From Hymenopellis radicata (lineage: Eukaryota; Basidiomycota; Agaricomycetes; Agaricales; Physalacriaceae), in the NCBI GenBank assembly GCA_015501595.1, contig JADNRX010000096.1, forward strand, positions 62,001 through 126,000: a stretch of DNA of 64,000 nt. Direction: 5' to 3'. This document shows positions 23,771 through 34,239 of the stretch, piece by piece. The stretch's first letter is position 1. Each line of letters begins with the position of its first letter. A program made the translations under genes and the position numbers. The notes beneath the pieces were generated by a model, which was not told where the DNA came from, ran no database searches, and was given only the letters and a program-made list of their open reading frames with translations.

Positions 23771-24770
23771 GTACCTCGATGCTCGTCGCCATCTCCACGG
23801 TTCTCGTCTTCGCTCCTGAGTATCATTCTGGCAAGTGGTCGTACAGCCTAGGAAGGAAAATTTTAGCAAATTTCAAAGAGGACGGACGAAGCCACGCACC
23901 TCGCGAGGCTATAGGTGGGGGTGGGCAATTCGCCCAGGCCAGGGCGATTCCTACCCGGGTCCACGATCAGTGAATCAGCGCGGTGAATGGCAAGGAACGG
24001 TGGTGCTTTCCTCAGGTCATAACTCATAGTTCTGAGTAGCCAGATCTCTATCTTAATGTAATTCAAGCTATTTGGCCGGAGGGATTCTTGAAATTTTGAG
24101 TGGAAGGTCCTATTCTTGATTGACTTTCGGGCTTCCGGTTCGAATTTGGGAAATCCGTCCGGCCAAAACATTTATTTGACTTCTAAACGGATATCTATAA
24201 CTCGATCAGGCCATCCGTTGCGCCGTTGTACGGGAACCGTGCACATACTCTGGCGCTGATCGTCTGCGTGACAATGCGTGACTTGGTGTGACCAATGCAC
24301 TTGGAGCACACTTATAGCCGTATTCTTGCCTATTATTTACAATAGAGCTATCATTGATGTTCGGGCATGTACCATATTGACATTCAAGGCCACTTGGGCA
24401 AAGTAGGAAGCACTATTGTACGGAATGAGACATGAAGGTCGATTTGCCACTGATTTCTGGCTGATCGCTGACTAAGCAGCACGATTCCCACAAGCCAATT
24501 GCCCACCCCCACTATAGGCAACGACATGACCGAGTCGAAGTCGATGTGCGCAAGGCAGCACCGAATTGGCGACTGTGCGCATAGCAGCAGTCGGGAGGTG
24601 GTGGTGGTGGTGGAGTGGTGGTACGAGGAGAAGTCGATGGTGGTGGTTAGAGGCCAAGTCGTACCATCAGGACGATCGGAATTTAAACCAACCGGCACGT
24701 GAGGTATACGTGGCCTCATGTGCCGGCGGCAAATCGACTGGAGGGAAAATTCTTGGAGAGGGGAATCAGT

Positions 24771-25018
24771 CAGACTCCTTCCCATTCGCTCTTGGGTGTA
24801 AAAAAAGCTGAATCCGAGTGCAATTCGAGGACAAGTAGATACACTGTACATACCGAATCTAATCTAATCCTCGAACCCTTGATGCCTTATATAATCGAAA
24901 CCTTATTGTATTTTTTTTAACACCCAAGAGCGACTGGCACAACTTGCAGGTCCTGTTTGGTCAATGTTTGGCTGCAACATCCGGATCACGTTCGCGAGTC
25001 GCGCCTCCTCGTCTTAAT
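24771..25018 (+). repeat. left arm of a 246-248-bp inverted repeat
   Basis: Nearly identical to the reverse complement of 25421-25666 over its whole length. It contains one copy of a 148-bp MITE (24786-24933) plus unique flank. Confidence 0.9.
24786..24933 (+). mobile_element. small MITE, copy 1 (about 148 bp)
   Basis: Its own inverted ends start TCGCTCTTGGGTGT and run into A7/T8 tracts. The interior is AT-rich without coding sequence. A second, inverted copy lies at 25506-25651. Confidence 0.65.
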
Positions 25019-25420
25019 GCTCGCGCATGTCGTTTCACTGACAACTCGCGCTGATGCATCATGTACAAATGAAATAAAACATGAATTTCCCGATACACAC
25101 CACCTAACCCGAGCTACTACGTCTACAATTCTTTTGTAATTTCCTCTGCTACACATTCACGCCACCAAGTGTCCCGTGAATGCCTCACAAACGCGGCTCA
25201 AGAAACTGGCTGCAATCAGCCATCATGCGGGGATGATGAGGAGATGATCCTGGAGCTGTTGCGCCCGATAGCAGGCGACGACGAGTCTTATGATGAGGAG
25301 GAACCCATGATGATCATCATCATAGGATAACCATAACACCGGCAATGAGTGCCCACTGCCATCTATGATCATGATGGTCCCGTCGCTTGACGTCCAGCAG
25401 ATACGGTCTCTCTTGCAGAT

Positions 25421-25666
25421 ATTAAGACGAGGAGGCGCGACTCGCGAACGTGATCCGGATGTTGCAGCCAAACATTGACCAAACAGGACCTGCAAGTTGT
25501 GCCAGTCGCTCTTGGGTGTTAAAAAAATACAATAAGGTTTCGATTATATAAGGCATCAAGGGTTCGAGGATTAGATTAGATTCGGTATGTACAGTGTATC
25601 TACTTGTCCTCGAATTGCACTCGGATTCAGCTTTTTTACACCCAAGAGTGAATGGGAAGGAGTCTG
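25421..25666 (-). repeat. right arm of the 246-248-bp inverted repeat
   Basis: Reverse complement of 24771-25018; spacer 402 bp. Includes the second MITE copy (25506-25651). Confidence 0.9.
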
Positions 25667-25669
25667 GGA

Positions 25670-28067
25670 ATCAGTGGCAGGAATGGGAACTTGGGAGAAT
25701 AAGATGAGTGATGGCCACGGCGACACTGCTAGCGTGTAGCCGGTGTTCATGTACGCCGTCAAAAAAATAAAAAAATAAGAAATCAACACACCAAATGGCG
25801 CCGCGTTGCCAGCAGACAATGCGGCGCCTCAAAATCAACCCGATACTGAGCTTGAACCTGCAAATCGGCAGGGCGGGGGATTTCTGTAGCAGCACTAGTG
25901 CAACAGCGCTCCAGTGTTGAGCCGTCCGAGAGCCTCGTCGTTAGAGGGCTTATGGTGTGATGAACTTGGAACGTTGCCCATGAAGGCGAGTCCGGGAATC
26001 CAGAGGTGAGAGCATGAAGAAAAATGAGAAGAGGCGGCCCCAAACGAAAGACTAGGTTGGATGTGCCGTCGTTGTTGATGTGTGATGGAGGCAAGAGAAG
26101 AGATACGACGAGAAAAGAGCTCTGATCACTGTCCGGCAAACGCCGAATCGTGAACGAAACGACTTCAACATCGTTCGGAACAGCGATAAAGCCTTCGGAG
26201 AAGACAGGTAAGCATCGGAATCCACTGCAGCGAAGTACTTACATAGATCCAGCCTAAATTTGCGGTCATATAACTGGTGTAGGACGTCGAAATTACCTTA
26301 CATGGCAAGTATACCATCAGGTATATGCCGAGATCGCGCACTCCAGCGCGAGAAACGTCTCCGGCGGCTCTATCTTTTACTGGAACCGATGCCTCACAGT
26401 CTAATCCATCGATTCCAGTCCTGCTGAGGGCAGCCATCCCGTGTCATAAATCATACTTATGATGGAAGTCTGTTTTGCGTGCTCTGTTCTGGCCCATGGA
26501 AGTCAATAAGTCATTTCATTTCATTTTCTATGATACTTTACAAATGGCTTACGCAACCATTGGGACTACTTCTCATGAATTACCAGCACTCACGGACGCT
26601 CTGTTCGCCCACCATCGACGACGACATCCTCGCGATTTGGCGGCGGCATGGACCGCAAATCCGGACAGTGATCGGATTCGTTCTCTTGCTCTCCTACAAC
26701 CACCATCAACGACCGATACGCTCTGGACATGCAGCCACGCCCACGGCTATCGACGCCGACGATACTGGAGCTGTCTACGGCACCCGCGACCGACTTTGAG
26801 TCGTCGCACATTGTCACGGAGACCGACCTTGCGTCGTCTCACAACACTCGATAACCACGGAAATACGGCGCGTCGGCTAGGAACTCAGACGCCAGAGCAG
26901 CGCCAGCTCCGACGCATCCCGAAGGAGGGCTCTGCCAGGTCGACAGCAGGTGGATTCAGTGCGTTTTGGTCCATCAATTTCTCTCTGCCTAGAAAACCTC
27001 ATCTGTCTTCCTTTTAGACATCAGCACCCCCTACCACCCCCATTCGCTTCCGCAAACCCTTAAACCTCATCGACGACTACCACGGCCGACGCCGCCGCCA
27101 ACTCGCGGCGAGTTCACGAATGACAAAGGCGACCAACGCGACCAACGATTTATGGTGACGGCGAGCGCCATATGTGATTTAAGCCTCTTTTCAAGGGCGG
27201 GAGTAGCGTTTGGCAGCGAGGCAGCGGAGGTATGTGGTCTTTTTTTCATTCAATTTATGTTCAGCAGCATTGATGGTGACCGGTGACCAGAATGACAATT
27301 GAGTGACGGGCAATAGCGACAAAATCTGGCTGAGAATCCAAACGTTGACCGACGGAAATTGGTGCGTCGTCTTGGGCACTCTGTTTATTATCCGGTGCTT
27401 ATTTAGTTGCCTTGATTCGACAGTACATGCCAGGTCCATGCGGGCAACCGACTTTGAGTCATTGACCGTGGTCACGGACATCGACTCTCCCTCTCATCCC
27501 ACCACATCACCGCCCTCACATCAAAAGCCCTACTCCAGTCGACGTCTTCCTCACCGCGGAAGCAAAATCTTCCCGCGCCCAAACAATACCAGCCCGATGG
27601 CCTCTTACCACTGCTTTTACTACACAAAGGACCTCGACGCGAGCGCGAACGAACAGTCACGACGCTGACTGACACCGAAGCGTTCGGCACTAGCACTCAA
27701 CGCGCAAGTTGACGTCGAGGGCAATGCTGTTTGGAATTCCCTAAACACCAACCGCTTGCTCCCATAACACGGCTACTTTCTGCTTGCGCCGGTACGTCTT
27801 GAACAATAATCACTATTTTCGTTGACGCATCAAAGTTCCTCTAGTCCGTCCCCTCTCCTCTCGCCACAGCCATCACCACCAATATCCTCGCTTTCTGGCC
27901 AGTTGACGTGTCGTCCCTCCGGGGACTGTTCGGCGCCGTCTGTGCGCTTCTCTCTACCTCTGGACCGCACAGCAACTACACCCGCAACGCCCACGGCTGT
28001 CGACGCCGACCATACTGGAGGCGTTTCGCGCCTCCCAATCCACCGTTAAGCAAGACCGATAGAGCAC
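25670..28067. other. unassigned interior of the 6,956-bp element
   Basis: Mixed coding-like frames on both strands, none recognised. One segment of about 40 bp (CCCACGGCT.TCGACGCCGAC, then ATACTGGAG) occurs near 26740 and again near 27985, and ACCGACTTTGAGTC occurs near 26788 and 27448, so the interior has internal direct duplications. Confidence 0.5.
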
Positions 28068-28441
28068 CGGCTGCAGCTGTCGACAACTTCGATTCCCCCG
28101 AGGACCTGGACAAGCGTATGCGCGCGATCATGAACCAGAGCAAGGTCGTTCTGTTCATGAAGGGGAACCCGCGACTTCGCGGTGTGGCTTCTCTAGGCGT
28201 ATCACGGCGCTGCTTAATGAGCAGAACGTCGAGTTCACGTTGCTTGATATCTTGGAGGATGAAACTGTTAGGCAGGGTTGGTTGTTTTCATTGATTTTTG
28301 ATCGCCCAGCCTCACTGATTTCATGCAGGTTTAAAGAATCTGAATAACTGGCCGACGTTCCCGCAACTCATCATAAATGGCGAGTTTGTCGGCGGGCTTG
28401 ACATCGTTCAGGACTACGGCGACGATGCGAGCTCCGACTAG
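28068..28441 (+). pseudogene. captured monothiol (CGFS) glutaredoxin fragment
   Basis: From about 28080 the frame reads [20 protein letters not shown] then [11 protein letters not shown]. One base is missing in the C run at 28168-28170, after which it continues [35 protein letters not shown]. The active-site codons for CGFS are at 28183-28194. A 52-bp intron with GT...TGCAG ends (about 28278-28329) is still present. The last exon reads [33 protein letters not shown] with stop at 28441; the WPTFPQ and GGLD motifs are family hallmarks (iron-sulfur cluster trafficking, Grx3/4 type). The upstream thioredoxin-like domain of Grx3/4 was not found. An unspliced intron means capture at the DNA level rather than from mRNA. 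The frameshift makes it non-functional as it stands. Confidence 0.85.
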
Positions 28442-28458
28442 CATCACGAATCTCCTGT

Positions 28459-29260
28459 TTGCCCTCGATTTCAACGCTCCTTCAGATTTTGGCCACAGCG
28501 GGCTCTCAGCAGCCGCAACAGCCGCCCCAGCCTCCACCGTATGCTCGCCCCGACGCATCTGGTTCAACGTTGTCTGTTAATTCGTTGCACAGCTCCCGCC
28601 AGCGCACGAACAGGAATCAAAGTGGCAAAAGCATAATGTGCCGTCGGCCAACGGCAGTGTTCATTCTGGGACTGCATCGCCAGCGAAGCATCAACCTCAT
28701 CACAGTCGTCCTTGTTGACTTCAACATCCGTCCAGTCAATCCCGTATACCACCCAACCACTCATTCCTCGTCCTCGTCCAACTCGTCTGCGACGTCTAAT
28801 CGTCAGCTGGCTCCTCGGCGTCCACTTCCTCGCCAGTCGCAACCCAGTCATCTGCCACGACCGACGCGTCCATCACCGCTATCTCAGGGCGATTTCACCA
28901 CCGCCGAGAAACGCATGTCCCGTGATGATAGTGATTTAGCTGCCATCCTTGACACGCCGTGCCAGTATGATTTATAGTGGCGGCGTCAAAGGCAGATTAT
29001 GACGCGCTTTGTTGTTCAACGCCGCCCAGACTCTGAAGGAAGAGGAAGACGACGACGATGTGTCTCCGTAAAAGCGTCCCAGTCCAAGAACCGAAAACCC
29101 AGATACTTATCGATTCCGCTGTGCAAAAACCTGGAGGTGGTACTTGCAGTCCTGATTCTGGCGGAGACGACAGCTCTACCAGGGCACCTTCGACTGCCCA
29201 GACGAAGAAACGGGGCCGTGCTGCGTCCCTCTTTGGAGAGTGATGTGATACGGGGACATG
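28459..29260 (+). other. coding-like Ser/Pro-rich fragments, unassigned
   Basis: Pieces in different frames look protein-like: a Pro/Gln-rich stretch near 28510-28560, SANGSVHSGTASPAKH near 28640-28690, and PGGGTCSPDSGGDDSSTRAP followed by TAQTKKRGRAASLFGE up to 29243. They may be exons of one or more further captured host genes. No family was recognised. Confidence 0.35.
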
Positions 29261-29646
29261 CTCCGGTGCCAGACATAGCTTTACGATCAGTATCCTACTA
29301 CAAAATTGGGTACCGTAATGTAGATTCAAGGGGTACATCTTCTGTCTTTGAAGTAAGCAGTATTTAGTAAATGTGAAGATGCTCAAGTGTACTCGGATGC
29401 TGAGGCCCTCGGGCCGGAAGTCTACTTAATGCAACTTGAGTTGGGTATACCGGAATATATTGGATTAAGATGTCTTATAGTTGATGTAGTGGAAGCTGCA
29501 GTCTTAAAGGGCTTTCGGAGGCATTAAGTTAACCTAAGTATCATAGCTAAAGACACTAAACTTAAGTTGCTTTTAGAGCTTTAAGTTGCTTTTGCAGCCT
29601 TAAGTTTGATGTTACTGAGACATCCGACTTAGGATGCTTAAACGCA

Positions 29647-31076
29647 ATATGGCCTTTCCTGATGCTTCTCAACTCATCAATCCTCTTTTTAAGCTTGGGA
29701 GCCACACGACGTGAAGCCTCTTTAGCAAGGCGAACGATGCGGTTCTCAAAGTCGTCGAATTTCTGCTGAATATCATCAGGTAAAACATCGGCAAAGAACG
29801 TAAGCCCCAAGCACTGGACGTCGTCAATGAACTGTTTATTGTCAACAACATACGTAGGGATTCGCCACCGGCCATACCCAATTTCAGGAGCATCGGGATC
29901 GGACAAGAAGACAGTCACAGGACGGTGATCCGAGTTAAGAGTCGTGTCGTCAATCGACCATACAATACTAGTGTCAAGGAGGTGTTTAGAGACGTAGATG
30001 CGATCGAGTCTAGAAAGAGATGGCGGGGAGGAATTATCAGCAAATGTGTAGTCGATAATACCAGGATTGAAGGAACGCCACCCATCCACGAGACCGAACA
30101 TATCACGAAAGCGGCGGAGGGCAAGTATGACTGAAGAGTCATCAGCAACCCAAGAACTGCGGTCCATCGGATCCTCAGTATTGTTGGTATCGCCTGCCAA
30201 AAAATCGGGAGCGGGAAGGTGTCGTTGTACCCAAATGCGGGCCAAGTCAATCCAGAAAGCACGATTTTCAACATAAGAGCCAGACGGAGCATAGACATTG
30301 AGGCCAGTCAAGAGCTTGTTTGAATGCCACGGATAGCGTACAAGAATGGCGCGACCCGGAACAACAGTTACGAAATCAATATTGGAAACATTTGTAAACC
30401 TACGGTTGAACACGAACGCGACACCATTACGCCGACCGGCATCGTCAGCGTCGCCGGAATGGAAAACCTTGAGAGTGCGACCATACATCTCATGGATGTC
30501 CTTGATTAGTTCGTCAGTGGAGTGTGTCTCCTGGAGCGCTAACACACCCACTTTATCAGTCTCCATCTCACGATGGATAATATTCCATTTGTTGTTTACG
30601 GTACCAGTCAAATTCCCGTGTCCTTTCATGTTTTGAGATCTGAGTTGCAGGGAAGCAGAAGTCTTCTTACGAATTGGCGTTGATTGAGTCGTCTGTTGTT
30701 GAAATCGAGGCAACGGATCCGTCTCGAAATTCATAGGCGAGGAGCCTTGGCCAGTACGGCGCATCTGCGGGGTACTTGAGGCACCCGTGCTATGAGTTTC
30801 ACGATTAGGAGACGCACCCAAAGGATCGTCTCTCGGTGTGCCACTCGCAGCTGAGCTCCTCCCCAGCGCAGACCTGATTCCGCCATCCGTCGTCCTCAAT
30901 CCGTCATTGATAGCAGAGCCGACGGAATCTGGGCTCACGGAACCTCCAGATTGAGGAAGGCTCGAACCAGAACCGGGCATCCCAGTAGTAAAATGAGTAA
31001 TGTTGCTATGTGTGTATGACATGGTTGTGGATAAAGAGTGAGCGGCGCCGTCACCTAAGCCAAGAGCCATCATCAT
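29647..31076 (-). pseudogene. LINE ORF2 N-terminal part: APE-type endonuclease
   Basis: Opens with a Ser/Thr/Gly-rich leader of about 140 residues, then the exonuclease-endonuclease-phosphatase fold: LRSQNMKGHGN, GVLALQETHSTDE (catalytic Glu), GLNVYAPSGSYVENRAFW, DFLAGDTNNTEDPMDRS, SRLDRIYVS and LNSDHRPVTVFLSDP (catalytic Asp-His). The endonuclease nicks target DNA for reverse transcription priming. The frame is open through the domain and a helical linker (DELRSIRKGHI), then enters the 6,956-bp element at 29646 and stops at 29562. It is counted as broken because its RT half is 7 kb away. Confidence 0.9.
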
Positions 31077-31243
31077 CGGCGTGGACTAACGAATCACACA
31101 TCAATTCAGGCTCTCAAGCCCCACGAACCGAATCCAGGCAGCCGTTTAGAGAAAACCAGGCAAGAGGACAGGACAGTAAGACCATAAAGAGAATGAATTT
31201 TGCAACCTAAGTACTAACTACCAATATGAACACAGCCGAAATA

Positions 31244-31497
31244 CTGTAGTGTTTCAACCATAACTTCGTGGCCTGTGACCCGATATGGTGTGAACCTACA
31301 GCGAACAGCTTCGCGATCAGGCACAGAGGCGGGAATTACCCAATTGGGACATGCCCACCGTTAGGCGGGCCCGAAAATTTCCTTTTTGAGCGAGGTGACC
31401 CTGAAAATGCTGGCCATGATGCAATATCTAGTATGTATAGCTTCGCTTCATGAGGCCCCGTGATCCAATATGAGAATTAACGGTTGAAACACTACAG
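31244..31497. mobile_element. mariner-like MITE, 254 bp, TA target duplication
   Basis: Ends are perfect inverted repeats CTGTAGTGTTTCAACC (31244-31259 and 31482-31497), flanked by TA on both sides (31242-31243, 31498-31499), with a looser inverted match further in. It lies in the spacer between LINE ORF1 and ORF2 and has no coding capacity. The TA duplication fits Tc1/mariner mobilisation. Confidence 0.8.
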
Positions 31498-32441
31498 TAA
31501 GAGAATACTGTACATAACAACGTAAATACACGTAACTACACAGCTACTCACAGAAAGGGGAGGAGACCACACAGAGAGACAAGAACGCAACTACAACAGA
31601 ACTAAAACCGACGATCACCAACAGGCGGAGCACGAGGGGGCTGAGGTGCATGGGCAGGTGGCAAATATGATTTTCAACCCGTAACCGACGTAAAGGGACA
31701 AAGCCCATTTGGATGGTCGATGGAGTGACAACCGGAACAGGTGAAAGGCTGGGGGGAGATCTTACCAACACTCCAAGAGTCGGTCCAAATGACCAGAGAG
31801 GAAAGAATGTCCCTGAACCGGGGAACGACGACGGCATTGGGATTGGACGAGATAGGATCCATGTGAACATGGAAGATGGACTTGGTGACTCCACCAGGAA
31901 TGGAAACAACAAGCGGAGACATGCGCATGGAACGTGCAATGGTCTCGCGCCATTGAATGATGGTCACCGTTTTATCGACGCGGAAGTGGGAGTTGTTTAC
32001 AAGAAACTTGTAAACCTTCTCCGATTGGACAACGTGCTTGGTAATGGCGGCAAGAGCGAGCTTCGAGTGCTCAGGATCGTCGGCGTCAAAGGTGGTGCCA
32101 TCAAGGGAGCCAACGAAAGTAGAAACGGGGAAAGGGTTTGGCCAAACATGGAGGCCGAAATCAGGGCCGACGATGGCGCGCTTCGCGACAAAAGAAGCGA
32201 TGTCTTTGTCGCCAAGGTCAGCCAGCTCAACGAGGAAAAGGATGGAGCCCGAACCAACGCGCGGGTCACTGACGTATGGGGGAACGACAACAACACTGCT
32301 TTTGACATGTGGCAGGATGGCGTCGCGAATTTTATTGACCAAATAGATCTTCTCGTCATCATTTCGACAACCCGTGAAGCCGTGAGGGGAAACGAAAATG
32401 GAGCGAGGACGGCGGAGCCAGGCGTGGACCTCAGTTGGATC

Positions 32442-32488
32442 CTATCATGACGTGAGCACGCGGGAAAAGAAAGAAAGAAAGTGTTCAC
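32442..32488 (-). other. putative 47-bp spliceosomal intron inside LINE ORF1
   Basis: On the minus strand CAG|GTGAAC...(pyrimidine tract TTTCTTTCTTTC)...CTCACG...GATAG|GATCC. Removal joins two frames that differ by 47 bases (not a multiple of 3) into one continuous gag-like protein; without removal ORF1 is broken. Confidence 0.65.
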
Positions 32489-32698
32489 CTGGCGAGCGAC
32501 AAGCGCAGGGAAATACGAAACAGTCTCAGGAAGTGAGCGGATCTCATCAGCAAGAGCGTCGCGTTCCGTAGGTGGCTCAGGAGAGACACGTCTACGCTTG
32601 TTTGTGGTGACTTGGGCGTAGGACGGGTTTGAATGCGAGGAGCCACTTTGAGACGCGGGCGCAAGAGACGAGGCGCTCGGAGCGGAAACAGCAGGCCC

Positions 32699-33772
32699 TA
32701 GAGACCTCAACGAGTCAGCGGATCACGCGGATATATCCGTACTCGATCCGCTCGGGCATCTCGGAGATCCGATCCGTATGATCCGTAGACCCGTGGCGGG
32801 TCGGATCGCATATGGATCGCGGATCAGCCTCTAGAGGCACGAGTACTCGTCGTGAGTACTCGTGTTGACTCGTGAATATTTAGAGATATATTTTAGCTTA
32901 ATTTACAAATTTTTACCAAGTCAAACGGGCCCTTGCATTGCCCAAATGAGCCGTACGCGTGAATTCTCATGAATTCTCACGCTCCGGCGATTGCCGAGAG
33001 GCCGCGTAAGCCTCTGATCGATGGCTAGATCTCCCTCATCTCTCTCTCTCACCACAACGACCACCACCCAGCGAGTGACGATTGTCGCCGCTGCCTCTCT
33101 GACGATTGTCAGGAGGCCTCTGGGGTGTTTCCTTAGGCCCTGACTGTGTGCTGGGCTTGCTGCTGTCTCTGTGACAGCAGCAACGGACGACTCGAACCAC
33201 AGCGCCGACTTCGGACGACGACGACGACGACTCGTGGACGACTGGTGGAGGATGTGCGACGCGGTAGCGGGGATGGGTAGCGGGACGTGCGACACGGAGA
33301 TGAGGATTCGAGTGAGGATGGATGGAGTATTGACGCGGTTATGAGCGGCGTGCGCGCTGATGGAGCGACCGCGACGACGACAGCCACCACCCACACCCTC
33401 ACCACCCACACCCACATCAGCACACTACCTTCACCTCACCACACTACCTGCATCACCATCTCCACTACCGTCATCACCACCATTCTGACTCCCATATCCT
33501 CCCACCACCACGCAGTCCGCATCATGCGCGGCTGAGTGTCCCCGTGCCATTGCCCGGGGATGCTCATCGCGCATGAATGGATTTGAGTGTGTTGAATACT
33601 CGAGTTTACTCGAGTACTCGACCCGCTCGGCGATCTCGGTGATCCGACTCGTCTTGATCCGTAATCCGTGGCGGGTCGGATTAGATAAGGATCGCGGATC
33701 GGCAGTTTTGGCCACGGGTACTCGCGTGATGGATCGCGGATCTGACCCGGGTTTGACTCGTTGAGGTCTCTA
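32699..33772. mobile_element. hAT-like non-autonomous element, 1,074 bp, 8-bp target duplication
   Basis: Perfect 19-bp inverted ends TAGAGACCTCAACGAGTCA (32699-32717, 33754-33772) flanked by the 8-bp direct repeat GCAGGCCC (32691-32698, 33773-33780), the duplication size of hAT elements. No transposase. Inside are two direct copies of a segment of about 90 bp (about 32738-32825 and 33615-33700, both with GTGGCGGGTCGGAT and GATCGCGGATC) around a CACCAC-rich centre. Excision of the element plus one GCAGGCCC restores the LINE ORF1 frame exactly. Confidence 0.9.
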
Positions 33773-34239
33773 GCAGGCCCGTCTGTCTCAAAGAAAGCGA
33801 GGGCGTCATCAATGGCAATATTGGCGGAGATGACACCCTCAGAGTTATCCGGGTCCGCTCGAAGGTTGTCAAGAGCAGCGCGGCCAGTAAGAATCTTAAG
33901 CTTTGCGAGGCAAAATTTTGAATAGGTGTCGGGGGAGTACTGGTCGAGCTCGGCGGCGCGCGCAAGGAGATCGTCTGCACGGCGGACTAAACTGCTCGTC
34001 GGGACGTGCGAAGACGACTGAGAGATGAGGCCGCTACCACTGTCGGGGGCAGGAGGAGGAGTCTGGGGTGGGGAAGGAGCAGGGGAGTGGCTGCTACGAA
34101 TGTCTTGCATCACAGCGTCGAGGTCGGCCATAGCGTAAAGGATGAAGAGATGGAGTAGGCGATCAGTGGCAGAAGGTATTTGTGGAGAAAAGCCAGACAG
34201 AAGGCACGCGCACACGCGCAGGCTAACCTCAGAAAGTGC

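Larger units (their letters stand above)
22691..29646. mobile_element. TIR DNA element, 6,956 bp, with captured host gene pieces
   Basis: Inserted between the LINE endonuclease and RT. Its ends are short inverted repeats (TGCGTTTA at 22691 and TAAACGCA ending at 29646), flanked by ATA on both sides (22688-22690 and 29647-29649; 3-bp or 2-bp duplication). Subterminal DNA on both sides is AT-rich with repeated motifs (CCTTCTCCGAAG at least three times in 22.75-23.0 kb; TTAAGTTGCTTTT near the right end). No transposase is seen. Inside are a minisatellite, a long inverted repeat made from a duplicated small MITE, and a CGFS glutaredoxin fragment that kept its intron. This is a Pack-type gene-capturing, non-autonomous element by inference. 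Confidence 0.7.
31674..34131 (-). pseudogene. LINE ORF1 (gag-like, zinc knuckle), split by a hAT-like element
   Basis: Start ATG at 34131 (MADLDAVMQDIRSSHSPAPS), after a possible longer upstream frame. The Pro/Ser-rich head and a helical region (LARAAELDQYSPDTYSKFCL) lead to FFETDGPA, where the hAT-like element is inserted. Beyond it the frame resumes VSAPSASSLAPASQSG, NKRRRVSPEPPTERDAL and ALVARQ. A 47-bp GT...AG stretch (32488-32442) then joins to DPTEVHAWLRRPRSIFVSPH and KIYLVNKIRDAILPHVKSS, ending with a CCHC-type knuckle CSGCHSIDHPNGLCPF and stop at 31674. ORF1 proteins bind LINE RNA. Apart from the insertion, the frame is well kept. Confidence 0.8.

Noticed and set aside
23374..23869. 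Thr/Arg-rich minus frame and Val-rich plus frame
   Set aside because: Translation of the GTCCTCGT minisatellite, not a protein gene.
31713..32450. 245-codon open frame on the plus strand
   Set aside because: It is the antisense of the LINE ORF1, which has clear gag-like and zinc-knuckle sequence on the minus strand.
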